Shown here in pieces: positions 1 through 12,800 of a stretch of 64,000 nt of DNA. The DNA comes from Argopecten irradians (taxonomy: Eukaryota; Mollusca; Bivalvia; Pectinida; Pectinidae), in NCBI RefSeq assembly GCF_041381155.1, contig NC_091140.1, forward strand, positions 22,286,864 to 22,350,863. Reading direction: 5' to 3'. The notes below the pieces were generated by a model, which was not told the origin of the DNA, ran no database searches, and worked only from the letters and a program-made list of their open reading frames with translations. A program made the translations under genes and the position numbers. Each line of letters opens with the position of its first letter. The first letter of the stretch is position 1.

Positions 1-654
1 TTTGTACAGCCAACTAAATCACGGGTCATAAATAAGAAGTCAAGATGTAATTATCAGTATGTACACTCTGATAAAAGGATACTACAACTCAAAATTAAAA
101 AAATATCATGGAAAGTCAATTGTGATATTTAATACATTATGTAAAAGGGGAGTTAAGTCTCTCTCGAAATGTTTGTGCAAATAGTGTAAACCAATTTTCT
201 TTCGCGTGTGATTTATTTTTACGAATTTTGCGGTAAAGGTAAACTCACAAAAGCTTATCTCCGCGAATTGATATCTTCCACATTTCTTGCACCATTACAT
301 ACAAAGATATTTCCATTCAATTTAAATTTGCGAAACTTAATCTCCGCGATAACGTTGTGAAACAAAATCGTGGAATTAAGTAGCTGTGAAAGAGAAAGTT
401 TGCATACAGAATCTGACTAAACATTAAGTGGGTTTCATATATATAATTTGGTTTGATTCATTATATCCTGTTAACAGTCAAGAGACATTTAAGGATGGCC
501 TTTTGTGGATAGTAGTGAAGATACTTGTGAAACATCTGGCTCTAATGATAAATACATACTGGGATATTTAAAAGTTATGGATTGATAATTTGCATCTTTA
601 TACTACTTTTTATGTTTAATAACATTAAGATTTTTGACTAGTGGGTTTAGTCAC
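1..654. other. Left-edge non-coding sequence, probably intron of the NRPS-like gene
   Basis: AT-rich DNA with no convincing exon on either strand. The exon at 655-880 ends in a good donor (CAG|GTGACT on the minus strand) with the reductase domain unfinished, so this stretch is most simply intron. I saw no strong acceptor followed by reductase-like sequence. The 200-370 part has a CG-containing, purine-rich texture resembling an old dispersed repeat, but I cannot assign a family. Confidence 0.5.
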
Positions 655-3600
655 CTGCAGTGTATAGGTTTAGAGTTGATGATATGATAGACTTTTCCTA
701 GAGCCGTAGATAAGTTGTACGTCATCCTGACGAGGAACTTTGCAGCAAAGTCGACAGGTGTCATCTCCACCAGCCAATCAACATCAGGAGCAGCTCCCAG
801 CCTGGTGATGACCTTGAGCATCAGCAAGGTCAGATCCTGGGGGTTCCAGTAGGCCTGCTTCATGTCTCCTGACATGTTACCTATCAAATCATGTAATATC
901 TGTATTTAATCTATTATGCATGATTAAAAGGTCTCTATTTGTTCTGGATCTAGTATGGTCACTAAGGATGGTCTCCCTGTATGTGAAATGTATGTGTGTG
1001 GTGGACAGATGATTTACATCTTTCCTTCAAGTAAAACACACCACCAGAGAATAGTTTAAGCATAAATGAACTAGCTGACAAAGTAGTAACAAGTCTTGTG
1101 ATTCCAGTAGAAACTACATAAGTTATTTTCCAGGTAGTATTGTCCGGGAATCCAATACGTAATTGACTCATAGAGTTAAATGCTCAACTAGAAATTAAAA
1201 ATAAACAAGAGGCCCAATGGCCTTAACGATCATCTGACTACCTTGGCAATAGTCGGACATTAATTAGATATTGTGTCATGGTCGACATTTCTTCAATTTA
1301 GGATCAACCAGAGATGTAACAACACTTTGTCAAGATCATGTCAGGATCATTTCATGTAAGTTTCAGCTAAATCGTACCAGTAGAATTTGAGAAGAAGTTC
1401 AAAATGCGAAAATTTCATGCAAGGCAGATGGCGCACGTCGGACGATGATGGATAAAACATGATGACTATATGACTATCCTTTTTATAAAAACTTATTTGG
1501 AAGAGAAATAATGCCTAAAATATAATACTTGGCATGCTCATACTTGTGGAGGTAACATTTGTGTTGTTCCAGAGCTTCATATTGTAGAATAAATCTATAT
1601 GTAACCACAGGCTCAGTAACTAGTCATTCCAACAGGACTACCTGGAGTTACTCTCTACACATTAAAATAAGATCACCAATCATTCATTGACCACTTACCT
1701 AGCCTGTAGATGACCACAGGAATACCTCTCTGGTCAGCTCTAGATATTAGCTGTTCGGCCACCCACTTGGACTGTGAGTATCCATCGGTCAGCTGGTCAC
1801 AGAATGGCGTAATATCATCATTTTCTCTACAGTCTTTAAGCCCGTTAGGGAACACAGCATCAGTACTAGAATACAAGACATGCCCAGTTTGTTGGCTTTA
1901 TTTCATGATTCTTCAAATAAGGAGCTGATGACATCACATTAGTAAATGCTACAAATGCATTTCAATGCTCGAAACAAACATATCTTCCTAACTATGAACT
2001 TTGTGAAAAGTTTAAAATGACCAACCCCAGTAATTTCAATACAATTCACATTAGCTATAGGTGATTCTGGCTTAATACCCATTTTTTTTACAAATCTATA
2101 AGAAGATATTTTGAAGAATTTTGAGTAATGACTCAAAAGATACAGTACTGTTACAAATTATACCTCGTTTCATTAGAACATACCTGACATAGTGGATTGG
2201 TTTGATTTTGCCTGTACAGGCAAACAACACCATGTTCACTGTACCGTTGACATTGGCACCTTGTAATGCCTACAAAACATTTCACACAATACATTGTTAT
2301 ACAGAAAACAATTAAGATCTTACGGTACAATGATAATGTCTGCATTTGAAACATGTTTTCACAGCAATTCTATTAAACATTGTTAAAGATGCTCCATTGC
2401 CGACAGAGCATAAACTTAAATGCTCATCATTTGAATAATAATTGGTCTTAAATTGTTTATAAATATGTCTAATGAACACAAAAATAATTAATATAAAATA
2501 ATCTATTTTGCTCTTGGTGTACATGTAATCAGTACGTCATTCCATATAGGACTTAGTGCCACAAATTTTTTCAGGATGCAAACAATTATTTCTTATTTTT
2601 TATTTTGAAGTAAAATTAGAAGCTCAAACTTTTCATTGGTGGTAATGGTGTAAAGTAAGTAACTTTTATAACTGAAGAAAAATACTAAATTGTCTGCTTC
2701 TGTTTTTGACAGAGAAAATATACCATTTGTCAGCGGTGGAGCATCTTTAAAATACATGAATAAATTTAATCGAAATTATAATATGTATAGCACTTGCTTT
2801 GGTGCAAATTGTTTCTTTTGTATTGTTGTCATGGTGATGTACCATAACACTATTAGGATGGGAAACATATGATGTAATCAATTTTTGCGTATATTGCCAT
2901 GGTAACAATCTTACACATGCTTACACTATAGGGGTAGACAAGGTTGACAGAGGCTGCAGCGTGTATAATGTAATCGATTTCTGTGCACAGATATGTATAG
3001 TCATCCTCGTTCATGCCGAGCTTCATCAACGCCACATCTCCTTTTATGGCGTGAACCTGTGTCTTGAACTGCTCTGTCAGAAATGTCTGCTCCTCAGTAG
3101 GAGGCTCTGAACCAGACAGAATTCCAAACTGTTTCAGCGTGGCCTCTATACGGTCAGCAGGACTCTTGTTAGGAAGTTCACGTACCACACAATAGATTGT
3201 GGTCTGTCAGAAGCATCAACATGGTAACAAACCGCGCATGTACGGGGAAAACAATATTTTATCAGAATAATAAAGGAAATCACATTTTAAAGACATTATT
3301 GACTTTGTTTACTTAAGAAATCATTGTCTTTATAGAGAAAAGGAAAATTAATTTCTTAATTATGCTTTATTGAAGTTTATGATTTTATAATAATATCTAT
3401 TAAAATGGAGTATCGGTAGTTAAATCTTTAAAAGATACAAATGTAATTCAAAATTGTTACATGTATATTGTTAGGGCTTTCAAATTATCCAATGAACTAT
3501 TACCTGATGCCAAAACCACAGATAAGGACAAAAAAATCATTACTGAAGGGAAATATCATAATCTAGAGTTATTACGATTCCTAACCTGTGTTGTGAGAAG

Positions 3601-6600
3601 TAGCTCCCTCAGTAAGAATGCTCCCAGAAAGCCTGTTGTCCCAGTAAGGAGAACTCTTGCTTTCTTAAACTTGGTCTCGTTGTGTAGATTGAAGCTTCTC
3701 CAGAACGCTCTCAGCTTCATGTCGATACTGTGAAGAAAAGCAGTTTGTAGTTATGCTAGAGATTCACCAAACCACTTATAAGTTAAAGTGACTACTTCAC
3801 TATTGTAGCAATAGGAGTGAAATGAAGGGAAGCATCCAAGAGATCCATATAGATCTCTCAGCTATTAAAAGACATACAAGAAAAGTTTTGGCATCCATTT
3901 GTCCAGCCAAAGGAGACATATCTTAAAATAACAACCTTCTTTACTTACTCAACCTTGGCCATGTCATGGCGTTTTACTTCTGCTTTCAGATCGAATGTCA
4001 CTTTAGGAACTACAACATCATTTTCCGAGTTTTTCTTCTTTGCCTCTATCAGCTGACTGATGCTGGCTATGGTTGGGTAGATAAAGAGGTCACGGACCGT
4101 GATGTCCACCTGGTACTTGTCACGTAAGTTACCTAACAATTGTGTCGCCAGGAGGGAATGCCTGTGGATACACAAGGAAACAGTTATAATATACAATTTT
4201 CCTAAATACTCGTGGTCATAAGATGTTTTCTTCTTTTACTGTATAACATGACATGCCTATTGTGAAGAAATTTTTCGTTGATTTCATGGTTGCTGGGAAA
4301 CATCGAATATCAAACACGACATATTTTTATTTCATAAATTATTGGAATCACTGTTCCACAGGACAACCCCATTTACCGGTATTGCTCCCGACGAAAAACT
4401 TTAAAAGCACAAAAGAATGTACCCATATATCAATATTCCCATAACTCTATTGTCCTACAAACATGTTTCTTCCTAAATAACATTCCACAGTATGTACTTT
4501 CTCACTGCATATTATTCATTGGACCTACCCGTACGTAACTTTCTCTTAGTTCTTACACATTCTTGATAGCCCAGTGCCAGTTTTGGTTATAAACAATTGA
4601 GTATAGAGGCTTGGTTACCGAGGATCAGATTTTTGTAAATGTATAAGCATCTTCATCTATTACAATTTTATTATTATTATCAACAAACCATATTCACTGT
4701 CACACTATACAATGTCACATTTTTAGCCAAGAACTCAAAATCACTCGTACTTATCAACATCCCAATATCTTTCCCTCTTTAAGTTTTTTTGAGAATCTCC
4801 TTATAAGGATCCACATCTTACCCTCCCTGGTCAAAGAAGCTTTCCTGTATGTCGACGTCCTTGATCTGTAGCACCTGTTTCCAGATCTGTGCTACTTCCT
4901 TCTCAGTCTCTGTAGACGGCTGAGCCTCTTTGTCAATGTCGTTTTCACACTCCTTGTCAAATGGAGGCAGTGCTTTCTTGTCCAGTTTACCTGTTGCCTC
5001 TACAATTGGGAGACTGTAAACAAAATGTTGATGTTTGATGTCAGTGAAAAAGTGAAAACACTTGGTGGGTGGTAGCAATTGTTTTGCAAAGTTTGGGGTA
5101 TTGGAAATATTAATGAAATATGAAAAGTATTTGAAATTTCAGGAAAATAATTTGAGTCTGAGAGAAGTTACTGGTCTGGATTTCTTTGAAAGAAATATAA
5201 GGTTAACATTTAACAGGAATTAAAAAAAATAACAGGTTTCAAGGTAAAAATAATAATTTTTGTATGTTTTTGGGGAAATCATTTGGACAGCATTTGAGGG
5301 AATTATTTTGGATAAAATTTGGCAGAATCATAGGACAATTTTTGAAAGAAAAATTTAGATAACTTTCAATGCATAGATAACTGTTAAATGTACAAACCTG
5401 GGCATGATAACAAAGTATGCAGGAATCATGTAGAAAGGAAGACTGAGCTTAAGGGCAGCCCTTAGTGCTTTTTTAGACGTCTGACCCTCTGTCACCACGT
5501 AAGCTACCAGAAACTTGTTGTCCCCCTCATCTCCCTCCACCAGGATCACACAGGCCGTTACCTCTAGTAATTCTAAGATGGCTGTCTCTACTGCCTATCG
5601 AGTCAAAACATTGTGTGATAGGATTTTGCGTTTTTAATGAATACAAACATAAACTTATGATAAAATTTTACACAGTAACTTACCGCTACAAAATTTGTTT
5701 GTATTTTAATTATGGAAACATGGATGATGAGAAGCAGATTTCATAATATGCTTTTATTGTGTTATGAGTTTATCATTTTGGTTACTAGCTAGGATTCATA
5801 AGTCTAATTCCAAGAATCAAATCAGGGGAGATAATCATGAATTAGAATTAAATTGAGAAAATTGTATTAAAAACTTCTGGTGGTCTATCTATATACCTTA
5901 CCTGTACTTCTATGGAGTATCCCCTGATTTTGACCATGGAGTCACATCGTCCACAGATTTCTAGACTACCATCAGACAACATGTACCCCCAGTCTCCAGT
6001 CCTGTACAGTTTGTCCCCGTTGCCCTTCGGTACTGCTGCAGGGCGAGGAATAAACCGGACTGCCTGCTGTTCTGGACGGTTGAGGTACCCCCTAGCCAGG
6101 GTTGGTCCTCCCACATAGATCTAGATAACAATTAAACATGTACATGGATGGATAATCCAACATAACTCGGCTTCAGGATAATGATCTACAACCTTAGATT
6201 AAAGATTTGCTAAGGTAACTTGACTATGATGTAAATTTTTGTAATATCATTTGTGATTGGCTCACTAAAGACTATTTTATGATCTAAGGGTCTTCCTTAA
6301 TTCACATTATCAATTAAAATTACAATCCTGTTATATACACATAGGTAATATCACACATAATTCAATTCTTGTCTCAATCTGACTTACCTCCCCTGAACTG
6401 CCCACTGGCTGTGGATTGTGTTGGTCATCTAGAATGACCACTTCCACTCCGGGCAATATCCGTCCAACTGGACAAAACTTCCTTGAGTTTATAGCTCCCT
6501 GTAAGGTACAAATTTATTCTTAACTTTGCTGGAGAGATGTGGTCAAGTTTGACATGTATAAGCGTCCATCTATTATTATTATTATATAGTTGCTTCTATT

Positions 6601-9600
6601 CGCGGGTGAATTAGATATCGCTATATTCGTGGTCAAGTTAATTTCTGAGAACTTAATACTGGTACGGTACCTAAGGATTAAATGGAAAAAATGACAAGAA
6701 GGGATTATTAATGTTTATTGTTTGAAGCTGACAAATGTGCGAACATTTCTCCTTGCAGATAAGTGTCATCGATGAAACTGATTTTCTCTCTGTGAAATTA
6801 AACAACTACATAGATATATTAAACAGTTCTTATTTTAAAATATTTGACTCCATATATCAAAACCTATAGAGAACTAGGTACCTGATTATTTTGGAAGTAT
6901 TCTCCCAGATCCTCACAAGCCACATCGTGACACTCAGACACACTGTAAAGGTTAAGGAACTGTATCCATGGTAACGTCTTCAGGCATCGCTCAAACAGAG
7001 CTGTGGTGACAACCTCCCCACAGAATAGAATCTGTCTGTAGTCAATCAGAATTGAAATTAAATTAATAGTGCATTAAAACATTATTTGACTAACTATTGC
7101 ATAATACTTCAATATTCAAAAGACTTTGACAATTAATGTTCACTTTCACTGCAGAGAAATTGATTAGGTTCTATATGGGCAGTAACCTATGGTCTAGCTG
7201 TCAGACAGACATTGAATGGAATTTATTTTGTACTCAGGCACTACTCTGGTATCAAGGTTAATTCAAGTGTTGAACCCCAAGATGTTCAGAAAACCTACCT
7301 CATACTTTTAAGCTTTGTATCAAAGTCAAGTCCAGAGGTGTTCAGAACAGCTTCCAGGAGTGAAGGTGTGAAGAGCATACGTGTGATCTTGTGTTCGTGT
7401 AGAAATTCACACAGAAGAGGAGGGTCATAGATCACTGTGTTAGGGATGATGTACATGGGAATTCCTGGACAGGAGACAAATCAGCAAAGAGATTAGAATT
7501 ATTTGGAAATTCCAATGTATTATTAATAATTTCATTCATTATTTCAATCCATAGCTTTTAAAAATGTATTTTGTACTCTTTATAGATTGCTAAAGCCGTT
7601 TGTATTCCAGTAATATATAAGTCCTTTTGTAACAAGAGAGGAGAAAAAGTAGCAACCATACCAGAGTTTGTACCTGGAACTGTTTTAATTGGTGACATAC
7701 GAGCAGTAGCCGGATGCTCGACTTTTAAGCTACCTTGGTCATTGAGGTTATCAACCAAGTCCAGTCTCGTTACACCTTGTAAATCTTTGAGTGACCTTTT
7801 AGAAGATAAACTTTTAAGCAGAAATCATCACAAGTCCTTGTAGATTAACCAATTCACCCTTGAATCACTGATTACTTAGAGTAACCTTTTACACTTAAAT
7901 TTTGAAGTAAAGTCTAACAGTAAAAAATTCAAACTTTTTAATTCAACATTTTGAGAATGAATTATTGAATCCTTACATATTCATACATACTTTTGAGGTA
8001 TTATCATTGAGAAATTTCAAGTTCTTGATACTAATGATACCTTTAAGTAGTGGTCGTAACATTTCCCAGGTGAAGAAGATGTTACAAGCCTCTCTATCAT
8101 CAGGTCTATAAGGGAATGCTAGGTGGCGCCAGTGGTATGAGAAAACTGAGCCTCTGTGTGGACACATGATCCCTGTAATGTAATTTTTTGAAAAGTTGGT
8201 GGAAATCTTAAGTGCCATAATAAATTTTTAGTTAATTTATATAATATACTATATTTGGCCAGTAGTAAGCTCCCATCCACCCTATCCTAGAAATATTGAA
8301 ATGGATCATTAGAAGATGAGGCTTACTACTAACAGACACTACCTAGTTCCAAAATCAATGTAACTTCTTACATTATTGTGTTAGAACAGACTTTTTTCTA
8401 TGAGTTAAAGCAGATTTTTTGACATATCATTGTTAATATAGCAAAGTTGGACAGTACAACCTCGAGTACTACTTTATAAGTACTCTCACCTTTAGGTTTT
8501 CCGGTGGTTCCTGAGGAATAAACAACATATGCCAGACTATCCAGAGTTGTTGAATTATCAGCATGTTTTTTCTTGTCTGTCTGCTCTTTAGTTTCCAGCT
8601 CTTTTGACCAACCCTCCTTCAATATCAGAACATTCCTTTTATCTGAAAACAAATTTTAAAATTGAATGTATGAAAGTTCATGCATTGTAATTAAAGTTCT
8701 CTTGATTACTATGGTTCCTTGTCTGTGAGGGTTTTTTTTCAATTTCTTGTATGATAGAACAATGTTTTAGCAAAATTCAATTTGCTGCTTGAGGTGATGT
8801 GTACACGTGTACACAATTCAATTTGTTGAAAATCATAAAATATTCTGCCTGGGTCAGATAGACCTAATGTTACTAAGTAAATATATAATTTCCATGACAA
8901 CCATCATCATTACCTGGAATGGCTGAGACAAGTTCTGGAGATGTGATTATAACTACAGGATCAGCATCACTTAGTATAGACTGTAGGAGAGGTGGAGGGT
9001 AGGCCACGTCCAGGGGCAGGTAAGCTCCTCCTACAAAGGGAGACAACTATATCATCACAGGGAGATAACCATCATACAAAGGGAGACAACTATATCATCA
9101 TGTAAGGGGAGATAATTATATCATCATACAATGGGGGATTACTAAATAATAGTCTGCTTAACCTTTAATAATTATTTTTTTGCCTTATATATATATTAGG
9201 CAAAAAAGAAAATAATTAAAAAGCCTAATAATAAAGGCAGGCGTAGCGGACTAACTAAATAATGGCAAAAGGTAAATTTGACTTGAATGGATTTCAACAC
9301 AACAGTAAATATTTTTTCTTCGAAGGTAGCTATTTAATACTTCCACCAAACATGCTTTTGTTAACGATTTTAATCACAGTTCATACATTTGTTTCAAAGA
9401 ACATTTGCATTGGAGAATCTGTGTCCAAGAAGATATTATTTTGACATTTACATTTCTATAAGTTTTGAAGAATCATAATGAAATACATATTGTACCATTG
9501 ACATTCTTATAAATCAATACTTGCCTGCCTTTAGAATAGCTATGTAGGATAGTGAGAAGTTGATACTCTTATTGAGATAGATCCCCACACATTTGTCTGT

Positions 9601-9795
9601 ACCCACACCCTGACTACGGAGGTAACCAGCAAGAATATTGGTACGATCCTCGAGTTCTTTAAAGGTCATGTGACTACCATCTGCCTCCACCAGTGCCACC
9701 TGAGAGGGCGTGGCTTCAGCCTGTCGTGAAAACATCTCATGTAGTAGCCCCTGCTCCTTGTAGTCATTCATCTCCTTTCCTGATTGGTCAGCCAT
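655..9795 (-). CDS. NRPS-like adenylation-carrier-thioester reductase enzyme (partial, C-terminus off left edge)
   Basis: Coding exons, transcript order: 9795-9525, 9030-8914, 8642-8490, 8172-8041, 7464-7299, 7035-6882, 6498-6388, 6120-5902, 5594-5398, 5013-4822, 4161-3949, 3727-3586, 3203-2925, 2269-2184, 1865-1699, 880-655; 2825 nt, about 941 residues, frame continuous. Adenylation domain about 20-530: KAGGAYLPLD (89-98), SSGTTGKPKG (172-181), NLYSVSECHDVA (308-319), YRTGD (407-411), KIRGYSIE (432-439), catalytic-type Lys516 in TGKLDKK. Carrier domain about 540-620: phosphopantetheine Ser573 in GGHSLLA. Reductase from about 660: nucleotide motif GTTGFLG (671-677) and YSQSK with Tyr840/Lys844. 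Family knowledge: such proteins adenylate a carboxylic acid, tether it, and release it by NAD(P)H reduction as aldehyde or alcohol (as in Lys2 and microbial A-T-R enzymes). About 100 reductase residues are missing beyond the window. No condensation or PQQ-repeat domain is seen. Substrate unknown. The start is the first ATG after a 5' UTR acceptor near 9844. Confidence 0.93.
1206..1460 (+). mobile_element. Dispersed element fragment starting ACAAGAGGCCC
   Basis: Lies in the last visible intron of the NRPS-like gene. It opens with ACAAGAGGCCCAATGGCC, like the start of the much larger element at 48,061 (ACAAGAGGCCCAGAGGGCC), and ends in a short CG-rich stretch (GCACGTCGGACGATGATGG) like the inner end of that element at about 51,455. 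This is probably a short non-autonomous member of the same family. No coding capacity. Confidence 0.5.
9158..9245. repeat. AT-rich inverted repeat in intron 1 of the NRPS-like gene
   Basis: The two arms around a TATATATATA centre (TTTTTTGCCT / AGGCAAAAAA, with AATAATTATTTT / AAAATAATT beyond) pair as a hairpin at roughly 9,165-9,215. Probably a small MITE remnant. Confidence 0.4.
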
Positions 9796-9979
9796 CCTGA
9801 TTTCTGATTGGTCAATCTTCAGTTTTCAAGATCATTCAGCTACCTGTTTCATGGAATTTAAAAGACTAGGAAATTTGGAAAACAAAAACAAAAACAAAAA
9901 TCAAAACAAATGATCTCATACATATGGAACAGGCAGTGTAATCAAAGACTTGTCCAACTGTTTATGAAATAAAGGGAAG

Positions 9980-10110
9980 AAGGAATACCCCAAGAAAAAT
10001 CACTGAGCTACCTGGCAATTGCCCTGTGGGTTTCAATCTTGCGACCCAGATGTGGAAGACTAGTGGCAGAATGTCATGACACCTTTATCACACTGTCACC
10101 ATGGCGGATA
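9980..10110 (-). mobile_element. tRNA-derived SINE copy, family A
   Basis: Read on the minus strand it starts like GCGGTGGCCGAGTGG (here degenerate: CCATGGTGACAGTG), passes through GTGTCATGACA, CTTCCACATCTGGGTCGC and AAACCCACAGGGCAATTGCCA, and ends CAGTGATTTTTCTTGGGG. The same order of blocks is found at 11,345-11,530 (minus) and 62,358-62,525 (plus, best preserved). The head resembles a tRNA-Leu/Ser A box. It lies in the 5' UTR intron of the NRPS-like gene. Confidence 0.6.
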
Positions 10111-10656
10111 ATTGAATTGATAATAATTCTTATTGAGATGAAAAGAAATGCTGAAAACTTTTTCTTTCATTGGTACAGTCAAAATTTACAAATAACTCAT
10201 AAGATGATGATTCACCCATTTGTCATGTGGGAAAACCTTGACTACAATAGGATAATAACAGATAATAAACTATCTCACCTGGTTACTATGTAGTATCTGT
10301 ATGCCAAGGTCCTAAGTCAAGGTCTTTATCAGAACATCATCCCAAGTGTGTACATTTTAATATGTATGCTAAAAATACATTACTGAAGTGTCTCATAACA
10401 ACCAAGTAAACAAATTATTATTATTATATGTATATTAAATAGAAGTTACATTGTTTCAACAGCTGATCCAGTGATAATGAAGCGAGTGTTAAATTTTGAA
10501 CATCTATATTCACACAGCAGCTGTAACATACAGACGTTAGGCAGAAGAATTAAGATACAGGTGAAGTATGCATGTTTATGTTATAAACAATGCAATCTTA
10601 ATTAAATCTAAGTATTTAGATAATAAATAAGACTAATGTCTTAAAAAATGTCTTAC

Positions 10657-10790
10657 CTAGCTGATGTCAGCTGTCCATGTGTCAACTTTATCAGTTCACC
10701 ACCATCCTTAACTCTCTTATCTGTATCCACGGGGACAGATACTTAACCTTTGACCCCTTCATACTCTCTTCACTGGATACAGGAACTCAG
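10657..10790 (-). other. Probable 5' UTR exon of the NRPS-like gene
   Basis: On the minus strand a good donor (TAG|GTAAGA) ends at 10,657, and an acceptor (ACAG|GTAGCT) at 9844/9843 opens the exon that holds the start codon at 9795. No open frame runs through, so this is read as a non-coding leader exon. The upstream limit is a guess. Transcription would start somewhere near 10,790-10,900; I see no clear TATA box. Confidence 0.45.
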
Positions 10791-11344
10791 GATTAGAGTA
10801 TATCTATACCGAGTGATGTAAGATTTACAAATAAACATGGACATAAAAATCAATATGTACAAAGATCAGTAATAGTGTAACATGTGGCAGGATATTGTTG
10901 ACTATGAGATATGTAGTGTGGCTATAGTTACACATGTACACATACTGTACTCCCCGGGGAACACCCATACATAGTATTGGTGACTATGAGATATGTAGTG
11001 TGGCTATAGCTACACTGTACTCTCCGGGGAACGACTGTACAAAGATCATTATACTCAGGGTTATACAAACTCTTAATGAAGTAAGTGTCATACTGACAAC
11101 TGGTTTATCAGTATCTACTTAACCAACATTTAAAGGATTGTATGGGGATCAATGCAGTTACTAATGGTGTTAAGCTGGAAACTGATGAAGTTATACTCTT
11201 TACAGCTAAAATGCCTTAAAATAAATCACATTCTGAAGTAATTTTTGCTTAAATGAACATTTTTGAATAGAAGTAAAGTATTTTAAATTTAGCATTCAAC
11301 AGCAAGGGTTACTTAAGGACATGGCAGATTTTGTTAGCAGAAGA

Positions 11345-11530
11345 AAGCCTGAGTACCCAGAGAAAAACCACCAACCAATGGTCAGTACATGGCAACTACC
11401 TACATGGGATTTGAACTTGTGATCCAGAGGTGGAGGGTATATAGTAGTATGTTAGGACACAGGTAGAGCAAGGTACCGTTGGTTGGGACATCTTTTAAAA
11501 CCACACGACCACCGCTGCCATCTCCAAGGA
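11345..11530 (-). mobile_element. tRNA-derived SINE copy, family A
   Basis: On the minus strand it reads GGCAGCGGTGGTCGTGTGG, then AAAAGATGTCCCAAC, CCCTCCACCTCTGG, CAAGTTCAAATCCCATGT and AGTTGCCATGTACTGACC. Block order and spacing match the copy at 62,358. An exon-like open frame in the head (GDGSGGRVVLKDVP) is the SINE head translated, not a protein. Confidence 0.7.
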
Positions 11531-11663
11531 AAGTTAATTCTTTCTGAAACTTGAATGAAAACATTGGATACCAATTGAGAAGCATCAACATTTTTCATAG
11601 ATAAATTGCTTATGAGATCGTTAACCTATTAGCAAAAATATAGCATTATTTTTTTCAATAAAT

Positions 11664-12053
11664 AAGAAATTAAAAATACTTTATAGAAAATGTTTACATT
11701 AATGTGAATAGTCGGGCAAAGAAAACCAGTCTAAATGCGTTCATTGGCCTTCCAAAAGTTCTCACATATTAATACGACGGTCAAGTTCTGCTTAGTTTCC
11801 CAGTTCTGACCATTAAAGTAAAGAAAAGTTGAAAGCATTGAAAGCGAGGATGCGTGGAAATGTAACCACGGACATAGTGAGCCGGGAGGACGTTTTAGAA
11901 TTTCCATACTTTAAATTAATTTCTTCGTACGCAGACATATTTTTAGACGAGAGATTTTTATTTTTCCATTTCATAAGAAATTATACTGGATACATTCACA
12001 CCATTTTTACCGAAATTAAAAATACTTTATAGAAAATGTTTACATTAATGTTA
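11664..12053. repeat. Pair of ~36-bp direct repeats flanking a ~310-bp segment
   Basis: A block that begins GAAATTAAAAATACTTTATA and continues through AGAAAATGTTTACATTAATG occurs at 11,667-11,703 and again at 12,014-12,050, virtually identical. The 310 bp between them is more GC-rich than its surroundings. See findings. Confidence 0.75.
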
Positions 12054-12800
12054 CAGTGCCATAGATTAATACCATATATTCCAGACTTCCTAGATACTAT
12101 GACAAAATGTTTGGATAAATCTCACTAATAATGTTTCATTAAAATATTGTAGAAATACAAATATAACATTACACTACCTTAACCTACCTATCTTCATCCT
12201 GTGGTACACACGCCTAAAATTGTGGTTGATGTAGCCATTGATCATTATAAATCAGTTTTCATCTGTCCTCTCTGTCTATTGATTTTCTCTGTGTTTCTTT
12301 AAGCCATCTTCCACTTTGTTTACTCTACCACATCATTGTGCTTCTGTTTCTTATCTTTTTTTTTACTGGTAATGTGAGTTATCTCCCATATACATTTCAT
12401 ATATACAATACATATGTATTTTTTGTTCTTTTTGTCTTAGCCTTTTGGCTAACACAACACATTTAACACAAAAGTGGATGTTCCATTTTAGTCTCTGGCT
12501 ATAAGAGGATGAGTATTGACAAGCATTCCTTTTTACAGCACAACACCCTAATAGAGGTGAACCAATGACCAAAGTATAAGTTCCAGTGTCATGAAGTATT
12601 ACCTGGTATAGAGCCATGGCAAGACTTTCTTTCTTTGTAAGTTGAAGGCCATAATTAAGTCACAAAGACCCACTTTTAGTACATGGAAAAAAAATGTCAC
12701 CTTATTTGAACCTAAGTTTCTCGTATAAGTGTTTAGAGATGATGCCCAGACAAAACAATCTGCAGAACATATACAAATATATACTGCAAACTTCCAGTAA

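Larger units (their letters stand above)
10795..12800. other. Intergenic region upstream of the NRPS-like gene
   Basis: No gene is supported. It contains a short imperfect duplication at about 10,900-11,035 (GACTATGAGATATGTAGTGT and CCGGGGAACxC occur twice), a family A SINE at 11,345-11,530, a ~36-bp direct repeat at 11,664 and 12,014, and AT-rich unique sequence. The open frames here are SINE sequence or chance. Confidence 0.6.

Noticed and set aside
7558-7758. 66-codon minus-strand frame within the NRPS-like gene
   Set aside because: Exon 4 (ends 8041) joins exon 5 (starts 7464) in phase to give an unbroken adenylation domain, so this frame is intronic.
11400-11591. Apparent exon encoding GDGSGGRVVLKDVP on the minus strand
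   Set aside because: Aligns block by block with the head of the family A SINE at 62,358.
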